Positions 8,025-16,231 of a stretch of DNA of 64,000 bases are shown piece by piece. The stretch's first letter is position 1. The number at the start of each line of letters is the position of its first letter. The stretch is from NCBI GenBank assembly GCA_040391605.1, contig JBEBXK010000008.1, positions 62,001 through 126,000 on the forward strand, in the 5' to 3' direction. Origin of the DNA: Vulgatibacter incomptus_A. Its GTDB lineage: Bacteria; Myxococcota; Myxococcia; Myxococcales; Vulgatibacteraceae. Made by a program: the position numbers and the translations under genes. The notes below the pieces were generated by a model. The model saw only the letters and a program-made list of their open reading frames with translations. It was not told where the DNA came from and made no database searches.

Positions 8025-9308
8025 ATTCTCGCGATCGCGCTGATCATCCTTGGGTTGATCGTGCTGCACGGGCTGCTTGCCGGCGCGGAGGTGGCGGTGG
8101 GCGGCGTGCGCAAGGGCCGCGTCCACGAGCTGGTGGAGGAGAGGCGGGCGGGCAGCCGATCGCTCGAGAGGCTCAAGGCGGAGCCGGAGCGGGCGCTGTC
8201 TACGATCCGCTCGACGTCGATCGCGGTTGCGATCGCGGCGGGGGCGGTGGGCGGAGCCTTCCTGGCGAGGGATCTGGCGGCGACCATCGGGTTGGTGCCG
8301 GCGCTGGTCGTGGCGATCGGGGGGATCGCCGTGCTCTTCCTGATCCTGGGGGAGCTGCTGCCGAAGGCGATGGCGCTGCGGAGCGCGGAGCGTTGGGCCC
8401 TATGGACTGCGCTCCCCCTGCGGGTCGCGGCCTGGCCGATTCGGCCCTTGGTGTGGCTGGTGCGTGGGGCGACCAACGCAGTCCTATGGTTCACGGGCGG
8501 GAGCACCTCCTTCGAAGCGCCGCAGATCGCATCGGAGGAGTTGCAGGAGCACCTGGAGGAGGCGGCGGAGGCCGGGTTGATCGACGCCGGCGCGGGGCGC
8601 ATCGCCACCCGGGCGATCGACTTCGGCGAGCTGCTGGCGGCGGACGTGATGGTCCCCCGCAATCGGGTGGTGGCGGTGCCGTTGAACATCGGCGCGGAGG
8701 AGCTGCGACGGGTACTGCTGGAGGAGGGGCATTCGCGGCTGCCGATCTACCGGGAGACGATCGACGACGTGGTGGGCTACCTCTCGATCCGCGACGTCCT
8801 CTCGATGGCCTGGGAGTCGGAGCTGATCGTCCTGGCGGACTTGATCCGGCCGGCCTACTTCGTGCCGGAGACGGTGCACGCGGTGCAACTCCTGCGGGAG
8901 ATGCAGGGCAGGAGGATCTCGATGGCGATCGCGGTGGAGGAGTCCGGCGGCTTCGCGGGGATCGTCACCATCGAGGATCTGGTGGAGGAATTGGTGGGGG
9001 AGATCTACAGCGAGGATGAGGCGGAGATCCCCGAGGCGATCCATCGCGGGCACGATCTCACGGCGTTGGTGATGGGGATCGCACCAGTGCGAGACGTGAA
9101 TCGGGAGCTGGACATCGACCTCCCCGAGGGGGACGGCTGGTCGACGATCGCGGGGCTCTGCATCGAGATCGCCGGTAGGATCCCCGAGAAGGGGGCGCAT
9201 CTCGCCGCCCCAGGCGGGGTGGTGCTGGAGGTGACGGAAGCGACGCCCCGGCGGGTACGGGAGGTGCGGATCCACCTGCCCTTCGCCAGCTCCGATGCTC
9301 ACCCTTGA
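8025..9308 (+). CDS. HlyC/CorC-family CBS-domain membrane protein (CNNM-like)
   Basis: The product has an N-terminal DUF21-type membrane domain (GLLAGAEVAVGGVRKGRV, then helices near 65-105), a CBS pair (VMVPRNRVVAVP...HSRLPIYRETIDDVVGYLSI and the following ISMAIAVEE...GIVTIEDLVEELVGEI) and a CorC_HlyC C-terminal domain (VMGIAPVRDVNRELDIDLPE). Relatives are linked to Mg/Co efflux. No ATG or GTG precedes the conserved first helix. The first standard codon, TTG at 8055, would cut into that helix and has no ribosome site. GGGAG at 8013-8017 is 7 bases before an ATT at 8025, giving ILAIALIILGLIVLHG, so I favour an ATT start; TTG at 8055 is the conservative alternative. Confidence 0.8.
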   Translation: MLAIALIILGLIVLHGLLAGAEVAVGGVRKGRVHELVEERRAGSRSLERLKAEPERALSTIRSTSIAVAIAAGAVGGAFLARDLAATIGLVPALVVAIGGIAVLFLILGELLPKAMALRSAERWALWTALPLRVAAWPIRPLVWLVRGATNAVLWFTGGSTSFEAPQIASEELQEHLEEAAEAGLIDAGAGRIATRAIDFGELLAADVMVPRNRVVAVPLNIGAEELRRVLLEEGHSRLPIYRETIDDVVGYLSIRDVLSMAWESELIVLADLIRPAYFVPETVHAVQLLREMQGRRISMAIAVEESGGFAGIVTIEDLVEELVGEIYSEDEAEIPEAIHRGHDLTALVMGIAPVRDVNRELDIDLPEGDGWSTIAGLCIEIAGRIPEKGAHLAAPGGVVLEVTEATPRRVREVRIHLPFASSDAHP

Positions 9309-9408
9309 GGGGCTCGACTGCTTCGCCTGGCTGCTCTCGTGGCTCGGCTGGACTCTCGGGATGGTAGGCTGGGGACGACCCCGGCCCAGGTGCCGGGACG
9401 AATGAAGG

Positions 9409-9430
9409 GGTCGTGAGGAGATTCACGACC
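9409..9430. terminator. Hairpin between the CBS gene and clpS
   Basis: GGTCGTGA at 9409-9416 pairs perfectly with TCACGACC at 9423-9430 (8-base stem, 6-base loop). It lies 100 bases past the CBS gene and 120 before clpS. It has the same GTGA...TCAC core as the other intergenic hairpins. Confidence 0.45.
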
Positions 9431-9549
9431 GACTGCAGGCCAGAGGCGAGCGAGGGCTGGAGAGCGTCCCTCGCGTGCAGCGCGATCGCTGCCGCCTCGA
9501 GCCGGGGCGACCGTCTCATGGGCTCTAAAGAGCGAGGATCGAAGGGAAG

Positions 9550-9870
9550 ATGCCGGGATCGAGGGATGAGGGCGACGTGAAGGTCGCCATTCGGCCAAAG
9601 GCCGAGCGCAAGCTCGCCAGGCCGCCGATGTGGAAGGTGATGCTCCACAACGACGACTACACCACCCGGGACTTCGTGGTGGAGATCCTGCGGGGTATCT
9701 TTCACCGCTCGGAGGCCGACGCCGTGGCCATCATGCTCCACGTCCACAACAACGGAGTGGGCCTCGCGGGCATCTATCCTCATGACGTGGCGGAGACGAA
9801 GGTGGCCCGGGTGAAGGACCTGGCGAAGATCAACGAGTTTCCGCTGTTGTGTACGATGGAGCCCGCATAG
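9550..9870 (+). CDS. clpS: ATP-dependent Clp protease adaptor ClpS
   Basis: The 106-residue protein contains PPMWKVMLHNDDYTTRDFVV and, further on, HNNGVGLAGIYPHDVAETK, the ClpS core that forms the N-degron pocket: the HNDD segment and the M-L-x-V-H helix are present. ClpS binds proteins with N-terminal Leu, Phe, Trp or Tyr and hands them to ClpA for destruction. clpA starts 2 bases after the clpS stop codon, so the two are translated together. Length and motifs are normal for the family. Confidence 0.95.
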   Translation: MPGSRDEGDVKVAIRPKAERKLARPPMWKVMLHNDDYTTRDFVVEILRGIFHRSEADAVAIMLHVHNNGVGLAGIYPHDVAETKVARVKDLAKINEFPLLCTMEPA

Positions 9871-9872
9871 AC

Positions 9873-12146
9873 ATGGCAAGACCTCCTCAGCTCACCGCGG
9901 AACTGCAGCAGACCCTGGAGCGGGCCTTCGAGGCCGCCCGTGTGCGCAGAAACGAGCACGTAGGCACCGAGCATCTGCTCCTGGGCCTGCTCGACGAGCC
10001 CTTGGCGGAGCAAACCATCGTCGCCTGTGGCGGCGAGCCCGGCGAGCTGCGCGACGAGCTGGTCACCTTCCTGGAGGACCACTTCGAGTCGCTGCCGAAG
10101 CCGGTGGAGCCGACGCCGACGCTGGGCTTCGCCCGGGTGATCCAGCGGGCGGCCGTCCACGCCCTCTCCTCGGAGAGCGAGTCGGTGGACGGCGGCACGG
10201 TGCTGGCGGCGCTCTTCCAGGAGGAGCAGAGCCGGGCGGCCTATCTGCTCCACCAGCAGGGGATCGAGCGCCTGGACGTGATCCACTATCTCGCCCACGG
10301 TCGCTCCGAGGAGGATGAGGAGGAGGTGGACGACGACGAGGTCGACGAGGAGGAGGCGGGGCCGAGCCTGCGTCCCGCCAAGGATCCCCTGGAGGCCTAT
10401 GCGGTGGATCTCCTCGCCAAGGCGGCCGAGGGGCGGATCGATCCCCTGGTGGGCCGCGACGCGGAGATCGAGCGGACCATCCAGATCCTGGCCCGACGCC
10501 GAAAGAACAACCCGCTCTACGTGGGCGAGCCGGGGGTGGGGAAGACCGCCCTGGCAGAGGGGCTCGCGCTGCGCATCCACGAGGGCAAGGTCCCGGAGGC
10601 GCTCCGCGACGTGAAGCTCTTCGCCCTGGACCTGGGTTCGCTGCTGGCGGGCACCCGCTACCGCGGCGACTTCGAGCAGCGGATGAAGGCGGTGCTCAAG
10701 GCCCTGGGCAAGCTCGAAAAGCCCATCCTCTTCATCGACGAGCTCCACACCCTGGTGGGGGCGGGCGCCACCAGCGGCGGCAGCATGGACGCCTCCAATC
10801 TGCTCAAGCCCGCCCTCGCGTCGGGGGAGCTACGCTGTATCGGCTCGACCACCTTCGAGGAGTACAAGAGCTCCCTCGACAAGGACAAGGCGCTGGCGCG
10901 GCGCTTCCAGAAGATCGACGTCGACGAGCCGTCGATCGAGGAGACCGTCCAGATCCTGAGCGGCCTGCGGTCGCGCTACGAGGAGCACCACGGCGTGCGC
11001 TACACCGACGAGGCGATCTCGTCGGCGGCGCAGCTCGCCGCCAAGCACCTCACCGATCGCCACCTGCCGGACAAGGCCGTGGACGTGATGGACGAGGCGG
11101 GTGCCGCCGCCACGCTCCTGCCTCCGGAGCAGCGCACGGGGGTGGTGGAGGCGGCCGATGTGGAGACGGTGATCGCGCGGATGGCCAAGGTGCCGCCCCG
11201 CAGCGTCTCCGCCGACGATCGCAGCGCCCTGGCCCGCCTGGAGCCGGAGCTCAAGGGCGTGATCTTCGGGCAGGACAGCGCCATCGAGTCGGTCTCCGCC
11301 GCCATCAAGCTCGCCCGCTCCGGCCTGCGCGCCGGGGACAAGCCGATCGGCTCCTTCCTCTTCGCTGGCCCCACCGGCGTGGGAAAGACCGAGCTCGCCA
11401 AGCAGCTCGCCCGGATCCTGGGGGTGGACTTCCTCCGCTTCGACATGTCGGAGTACATGGAGAAGCACGCGATCTCGCGGCTCATCGGCGCGCCTCCGGG
11501 CTACGTGGGCTTCGATCAGGGCGGCCTCCTCACCGACGCCGTGCGCAAGTCCCCCTACGCCGTGGTGATCCTCGACGAGATCGAGAAGGCCCATCCGGAC
11601 CTCTTCAACGTGCTGCTCCAGGTGATGGATCACGCCACGCTCACCGACAACAGCGGCAGGAAGGCCGACTTCCGCAACGTGATCCTGATCCTCACCACCA
11701 ACGTCGGGGCGCGGGAGCTCTCCGGCAGGCGCCTCGGCTTCGGCGGCGGCACCCCCTTCGGCGCCGCCACCGGCTCCATCGAGAAGGCCTTCAGCCCCGA
11801 GTTTCGCAACCGCCTCGACGCCCTGATCCAATTCGCTCAGCTCGGGCGGCCGGAGATCCTGCGGGTGGTCGACAAGAACCTGCGGGAGCTCCAGGCGCAG
11901 CTCGTGGAGAAGCAGGTCGACCTGGAGGTCGGCGACGAGGCCCGGGCCTGGCTGGCGGAGCACGGCTACGATCCCGCCTTCGGCGCCAGGCCCATGGCCC
12001 GGCTGGTGGAGCAGAGCCTGAAGAAGCCGCTGGCCGAGGCGATCCTCTTTGGGGCCCTCGCCGAGGGCGGCAAGGCCCGCGCCGTGGTGGAAGACGAGAA
12101 GCTGATCCTGCGTTTCGACGGAAGCGACCTGCATCCCCTCTCCTGA
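9873..12146 (+). CDS. clpA: ATP-dependent Clp protease ATP-binding subunit ClpA
   Basis: The 757-residue product starts at the ATG at 9873. It has the Clp N domain (about 1-145, ClpS-docking), an acidic linker rich in Glu/Asp (about 145-165), AAA domain 1 with Walker A GEPGVGKT and Walker B FIDELHTLVGAG, and AAA domain 2 with GPTGVGKT, VILDEIEKAHP and the sensor FRNRLDALIQF. The absence of a ClpB-type middle coiled coil, the size and the clpS neighbour identify ClpA. It forms a hexamer that unfolds substrates into ClpP. clpP is not in this window. Confidence 0.96.
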   Translation: MARPPQLTAELQQTLERAFEAARVRRNEHVGTEHLLLGLLDEPLAEQTIVACGGEPGELRDELVTFLEDHFESLPKPVEPTPTLGFARVIQRAAVHALSSESESVDGGTVLAALFQEEQSRAAYLLHQQGIERLDVIHYLAHGRSEEDEEEVDDDEVDEEEAGPSLRPAKDPLEAYAVDLLAKAAEGRIDPLVGRDAEIERTIQILARRRKNNPLYVGEPGVGKTALAEGLALRIHEGKVPEALRDVKLFALDLGSLLAGTRYRGDFEQRMKAVLKALGKLEKPILFIDELHTLVGAGATSGGSMDASNLLKPALASGELRCIGSTTFEEYKSSLDKDKALARRFQKIDVDEPSIEETVQILSGLRSRYEEHHGVRYTDEAISSAAQLAAKHLTDRHLPDKAVDVMDEAGAAATLLPPEQRTGVVEAADVETVIARMAKVPPRSVSADDRSALARLEPELKGVIFGQDSAIESVSAAIKLARSGLRAGDKPIGSFLFAGPTGVGKTELAKQLARILGVDFLRFDMSEYMEKHAISRLIGAPPGYVGFDQGGLLTDAVRKSPYAVVILDEIEKAHPDLFNVLLQVMDHATLTDNSGRKADFRNVILILTTNVGARELSGRRLGFGGGTPFGAATGSIEKAFSPEFRNRLDALIQFAQLGRPEILRVVDKNLRELQAQLVEKQVDLEVGDEARAWLAEHGYDPAFGARPMARLVEQSLKKPLAEAILFGALAEGGKARAVVEDEKLILRFDGSDLHPLS

Positions 12147-12321
12147 GGCAGGGCGGGGAGGCGGCTAGAGTCGATGATCCAGGGTCTCGCAGGGCGGGAG
12201 CGCGGCCACCCAGCGACGTCTGTCGACTCGTCGACAATTCTTGGTGCATTGGTGCGCCAACTTGGTAACCTCCCGTGAAGGAAGCCACCTTTTCTGGCTC
12301 CATACCTAAAGGGGTACCAAC

Positions 12322-12645
12322 ATGAAGAATCTCGCTTTGATCGCGCTCGTCGCTTCGACCTTCGTCCTTGGCTCCGGTTGTTTCGCGATGTCCACCCGCG
12401 CTCCGCTGACGGGCGCCCTCTACTCTGACGTGAAGGCCGGCGAGAACGTTACGTCGAACTCCGGCGCCTCCAAGACCGGCAAGTCCTGCGCCACGTCGAT
12501 CCTCGGCCTCGTGGCCACCGGCGACGCCTCGATCGAGACCGCCGCACGCCAGGGAGGGATCACGAAGATCTCCTACGTCGACGGCCAGAGCACCACCATC
12601 CTGGGGATCGTGGCGACGTACTGCAGCGAGGTCCACGGCGAGTAA
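12322..12645 (+). CDS. TRL-family lipoprotein
   Basis: The 107-residue product has a lipoprotein signal ending VLGSGC at residue 20. The rest, TGALYSDVKAGENVTSN, then KSCATSILGLVATGDASIE, AARQGGITKISYVD and ILGIVATYCSEVHGE, matches the TRL-like domain, named for a protein encoded near tRNA-Leu genes in spirochaetes. Its function is unknown; many are induced by stress or host entry. A strong hairpin follows at 12668-12704. The start ATG at 12322 is preceded by AAAGGGGTACC. Confidence 0.85.
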   Translation: MKNLALIALVASTFVLGSGCFAMSTRAPLTGALYSDVKAGENVTSNSGASKTGKSCATSILGLVATGDASIETAARQGGITKISYVDGQSTTILGIVATYCSEVHGE

Positions 12646-12667
12646 TCCCGGATCGCGCTTCGAAGAG

Positions 12668-12704
12668 GAACGGCCTCCCCAGCGATATGCCGGGGAGGCC
12701 GTTC
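12668..12704. terminator. Strong hairpin after the TRL gene
   Basis: GAACGGCCTCCCC (12668-12680) and GGGGAGGCCGTTC (12692-12704) form a perfect 13-base GC-rich stem. No clear T tract follows on either strand. It sits between the TRL gene and the convergent MaoC gene and would suit both. Confidence 0.8.
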
Positions 12705-12747
12705 GTGCTTCAGTCTAGCGCGGCCGGTGTTTGTGAGCCGCGGAGCC

Positions 12748-13215
12748 TCAGCTCCCGCCGAGGTAGCGGAAGACGCATTCGGCGACACAGGCAGGTTTGG
12801 CCTCGCCCTGGACCTCGATGGTGTTCTTGAAGACCACCTCTAGGCCGCCCTTCACCTCGGTGACCGATTCGACCATGGGCACCAGCCGGTACGAGGCGCC
12901 CTCCTTGAGCGGCGCCGGGAAGCGGACCTTGTTGAGGCCGTAGTTCAGCACGGCAGGGAAGCCTGTCACGTCCACGACCTCGAAGAAGAGGCCCGCGATC
13001 CGGGACACGGTGTAGTAGCCATGGGCGATGGGAGCGCCGAAGGGCGACTCGCGCAGGGCCCGCTCCCGATCCACGTGGATCCACTGGTGGTCGCCGGTGG
13101 CGTCGGCGAAGGCCACGATCTCCTCGAAGCGCAGCGGATGCCAGGGGCCCGGCGACAGCGGCTTGCCGATCAGGGCCTCCAGGCCGGCGCGTCCTTCGAT
13201 CTTCGTCCTCTCCAT
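12748..13215 (-). CDS. MaoC-like (R)-specific enoyl-CoA/enoyl-ACP hydratase
   Basis: The 155-residue protein starts at the ATG at 13215, behind GAGGAGAG. It is a hot-dog protein with the hydratase-2 motif: VAFADATGDHQWIHVD supplies the catalytic Asp and His, and GAPIAHGYYTVSRIAGLF is the active-site helix. NYGLNKVRFPAPL completes the MaoC pattern. It hydrates trans-2-enoyl thioesters to (R)-3-hydroxyacyl thioesters, as in fatty-acid or polyhydroxyalkanoate metabolism. It lies downstream of the ketosynthase on the same strand, 185 bases away with a family A repeat between them, so a shared pathway is possible but co-transcription is uncertain. Confidence 0.88.
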   Translation of the reverse strand: MERTKIEGRAGLEALIGKPLSPGPWHPLRFEEIVAFADATGDHQWIHVDRERALRESPFGAPIAHGYYTVSRIAGLFFEVVDVTGFPAVLNYGLNKVRFPAPLKEGASYRLVPMVESVTEVKGGLEVVFKNTIEVQGEAKPACVAECVFRYLGGS

Positions 13216-13280
13216 TCGTCTCTCCTCGCGTGGGTCGAAAGCTCCATCTACCCAGAGCCTGACGCCCATGTCTCTTTGAT

Positions 13281-13368
13281 TTGGCTCGCGGGAGAAAGAG
13301 CCGTAGCGCGCAGCGCGGGTGAAAAATCGCCCCCACGTCTTACGAGGGCGAATTTTTCACAGGCTCTG
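13281..13368 (-). repeat. Intergenic inverted repeat, family A, copy 2
   Basis: This copy is in the opposite orientation to copy 1. Arms GTGAAAAATCGCCC (13319-13332) and GGGCGAATTTTTCAC (13346-13360) pair with one bulged base. AGGCTCTGAG closes it, and AAAGAGCC with the GCGCGCAGCGCG mini-hairpin lies on the other side, in the same order as copy 1 when read on the minus strand. Confidence 0.8.
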
Positions 13369-13400
13369 AGACGAGCGAACGCCGGGAGCGAGCCCTTCGG

Positions 13401-14960
13401 CTACTTCTTCCAGGGACGGGAGATCACGCAGGCGTTGATGCCGCCGATGCCCATGGAGAGCTTGCCGGCCAGGCCATCTGCCACGCTGGCGTCGTCGAGG
13501 ACGAAGCGCTCGTGGAGCGCGCCGATGGAGCGGTTCAGCTCATCGCCCTGGAGCGGGGTGGGGAAGAGCGAGCCCCGCTGGTAGCCCAGATATTGGGCGG
13601 TCAGCTCCCAGCCGCCGCCGGCCGACATGCCGTGGCCGAAGGTGCCCTTGCGTGCGGTGACCATCACCGAACCGGGGAGCACTTCGCGTAGGGTCTCTAC
13701 CTCGAGGAAGTCGCCGGGGGTGGCGGTGGCGTGGAGATCCCAACTCCCGACCTCGGCGGGAGCGGCGCCGGCCTGCTCGAAGGCGCTGCGCATCGACGCG
13801 ATGGGCCCCTCCCGCGAGGGGGTGATGATGTGATCCGCGTCGGCGGAGACGCCCACGGCGAGCGGCTCCATGCCCAGGGGGTGGAACCCTTGGGCGGTCA
13901 TGTACTCATAGTCGCCGACGATCCACACCACTGAGCCGCCGGCGACGTGGGTGCCGCGCATGCCTGTGAGAGGCTTGGATACTTCGCCGTCCGCAGAGAG
14001 CACGCGGGCGTTGTAGAAGCCCCCCACCGAGAGGGAGTTCGGTGCGGGATCCGTCATGCCGACGACGACGGCCTTGGCGCTCCCCACCGAGATGGACTGC
14101 ATCGCGAGGTGCAGGGCGTAGCCGAAGGAGGAGCAGGCGGCCACGGGGGCAAAGGACATCCCCGTGATCTGGCCCATCATCGAGATCTGCGAGGCAGGGG
14201 TGTTGTGGATGTTCCAGAGGAGGTTGGCGGAGACCTGGTTCCAGGGGGGCTCCGGCGCGTTCCACTTCTTCTGCAGCCTGGTGGCCCGGACCTTCTTCTC
14301 CTTGATCACGGCGAGCTTGGCGGCCTCGACGTCGCCGTCGATGGAGAGGGACTCGATCTCCCGCAGCTCCTCCAGATAGGCGGCGAGCTCCGGAGAGCGA
14401 CCGGTCCAATGGTGCCAATAGCGCTCCTCGGCGAGGTCGCGCTCCTCCTCCGGGACCGTCTCCGGCTTGGGCGGCAGGCCGGGCTCGTCCTCGGGATGCG
14501 CGAGCCAGGCGGAGAGGGCGGAGTTGCGCTCGGGGTTCGCCCAGAAGCGATCCCATCGGCGCTGGGCGCGATGGAGCGCCAGGCTGGCGCCCTCGATGGT
14601 GGGCAGATCGCCCAGGCCGGTGCCGACGTAGACGTGGGCCTTCAGCCCCAGCTCCCTCAGGACCTTCTCGATGCCGGGGTTCTGGCGCAGTGATTGGATG
14701 AAGGCGCCGATGGCGAATTGGGTGGGCTGCCCCATCTTCTTCTCGAGCTGCCCGTAGCGGTTGGGCGGGAAGCGCTCGTCGATCCAGCCCTTGTAATCGG
14801 CGAAGCGGAACGAGGGCATGCCCACCAGGAAGTTGTTGGGCCCGAAGCCGTCGAAGGGCGAGAGCCAGCTCTCCGAGGATCCGAGGTTGCGCTCGAATGC
14901 CTCGATGTCCGGCGACTTCGGGGCCACCACGCCCCAACCGAAGATTCCGACTCTTCGCAC
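13401..14960 (-). CDS. Beta-ketoacyl synthase-like protein with a large insertion
   Basis: The 519-residue protein keeps the thiolase-fold landmarks: GTGLGD at about 113-118, catalytic Cys 276 in APVAACSSFGYAL, the first active-site His in LHATATPGDFLEVE (HATATP in place of HGTGTP) and the Lys/His motif in RKGTFGHGMSAGG. So Cys-His-His is complete. FabF-type enzymes have the nucleophile near residue 163; here an insertion of about 110 charged residues, roughly 125-235 and rich in Glu, Arg and Trp, separates GTGLGD from the Cys. It probably performs a Claisen condensation with an acyl-ACP, but the insertion may alter partners or substrate. The MaoC hydratase downstream fits an elongation or polyene-type pathway. 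Confidence 0.8.
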   Translation of the reverse strand: MRRVGIFGWGVVAPKSPDIEAFERNLGSSESWLSPFDGFGPNNFLVGMPSFRFADYKGWIDERFPPNRYGQLEKKMGQPTQFAIGAFIQSLRQNPGIEKVLRELGLKAHVYVGTGLGDLPTIEGASLALHRAQRRWDRFWANPERNSALSAWLAHPEDEPGLPPKPETVPEEERDLAEERYWHHWTGRSPELAAYLEELREIESLSIDGDVEAAKLAVIKEKKVRATRLQKKWNAPEPPWNQVSANLLWNIHNTPASQISMMGQITGMSFAPVAACSSFGYALHLAMQSISVGSAKAVVVGMTDPAPNSLSVGGFYNARVLSADGEVSKPLTGMRGTHVAGGSVVWIVGDYEYMTAQGFHPLGMEPLAVGVSADADHIITPSREGPIASMRSAFEQAGAAPAEVGSWDLHATATPGDFLEVETLREVLPGSVMVTARKGTFGHGMSAGGGWELTAQYLGYQRGSLFPTPLQGDELNRSIGALHERFVLDDASVADGLAGKLSMGIGGINACVISRPWKK

Positions 14961-15239
14961 GTATTTGGCTCCTATCGCCTGCGTTTCATGCCGTTCGGCC
15001 CATGATCGCTTAATCGGACCTCCTTTGCATCACCAGAGCCGGCAGGTGCAAGGCCAAAGGGCGCCCCGATCTTCCCGCCTGCCGCTCCATTTCAGCATCA
15101 ACGTCCAGAGCCCTTGGGAAAATCGTCCCCGCTCGAGGCCAGGCGGCTCTCTCTCGCGGGGCGCGCGAAGGGCTCCCGTTGGAGGGCGCTCGCCTCCGCT
15201 CGTATGGCCCTTCCGAGGCCAGCCGGTTAGGTTCGGCCG

Positions 15240-16148
15240 GTGAGTCCTCTACCTGTCGTCGTCCTCACCGGCTTCCTCGGATCCGGCAAGACCACCCTCC
15301 TGCGCGAGCTCCTGCGCCGCCCCCACGGCCTGCGGATCGGGCTGATCCAGAACGAGCTCGGCCAAGCCGGCATCGACGTGGGCACGCCGGCTGCCCGCTC
15401 GATGATCGAGCTCACCGAGGGATGCGTCTGCTGCCTGCGCAACCCGGATCTGCTGGAGGGGCTCCAATCCCTCCACGCCAGGGGCGATCTCGATCGCGTG
15501 ATCCTGGAGACCACGGGCCTCGCCGATCCCCTGGCCCTGACCTGGACCCTGGCCCGCCCCGAGTTGGCCGGCAAGATCCGCCTGGACTCGGTGGTCACGG
15601 TGGTGGACGCCGCCAACTTCGAGGCGGCGTCGGGAGAGGAGTGGGAGTCGCAGGTGCGCTGCGGCGATCTCATCGTCCTCAGCAAGCTGGATCTCGCCGA
15701 GGCCGAGCAGATCGGCCGGGCGACCGAGGCGATCCGACGGATCAACCCCGCCGCGCGGATCCTGGAGGCCGGCGAGTCGCTGCCAGACGGGCTCCTCCTG
15801 GACAGCGCCCCGGGGGGCGCCAGGCTGCAGGGCCTCGAGGGGCGGGAAGGCGGGAGCCACTCGGACTTCGGCGTGGTCACGGTGAGTGGTGGTGGGAGAT
15901 ACTCGCTGGACCCGTTGGAAGATCTGCTCGAGGCGCTGCCCGAGGCGATCTTCCGTGCCAAGGGGATCGTCCAGGTGGAAGATGGTCGCTGGGTCAATTT
16001 TCACGTGGTGGGCAAGCGGCTGCAGATCGATCTGCGGGCCCCGGCGCCGGAGCATGGCGAGAGCCGGATCGCCCTCTTCGGCCGATCGCTCGATCGCGAG
16101 AGGCTCGAGGCGCTCCTCGCCGCCTGCCGGGCGAGCGGGCAGGCGTAA
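15240..16148 (+). CDS. G3E-family GTPase / COG0523 metal chaperone (CobW-like)
   Basis: The 302-residue protein starts at the GTG at 15240. It shows Walker A GFLGSGKTTLLREL, the family's metal motif GCVCC (CxCC), the switch-II-like ETTGLADP, and a guanine-specificity motif LSKLDLAEAE. A CobW C-terminal domain follows (about 200-300, YSLDPLEDLLEALPEAIFRAKG). Such proteins insert or deliver zinc, cobalt or nickel using GTP. No Zur-type operator is visible and the neighbours do not name the metal. The upstream spacer (14961-15239) contains a decayed family A-like repeat near 15110-15190. Confidence 0.88.
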   Translation: MSPLPVVVLTGFLGSGKTTLLRELLRRPHGLRIGLIQNELGQAGIDVGTPAARSMIELTEGCVCCLRNPDLLEGLQSLHARGDLDRVILETTGLADPLALTWTLARPELAGKIRLDSVVTVVDAANFEAASGEEWESQVRCGDLIVLSKLDLAEAEQIGRATEAIRRINPAARILEAGESLPDGLLLDSAPGGARLQGLEGREGGSHSDFGVVTVSGGGRYSLDPLEDLLEALPEAIFRAKGIVQVEDGRWVNFHVVGKRLQIDLRAPAPEHGESRIALFGRSLDRERLEALLAACRASGQA

Positions 16149-16231
16149 CAACAAGTGATTCCATTCGGCACTCGGCCCGCTGGCGCGACTTTGGGGCGTT
16201 GAAAGCCCTCGCCGAATGTTAGGGAGAGAGC

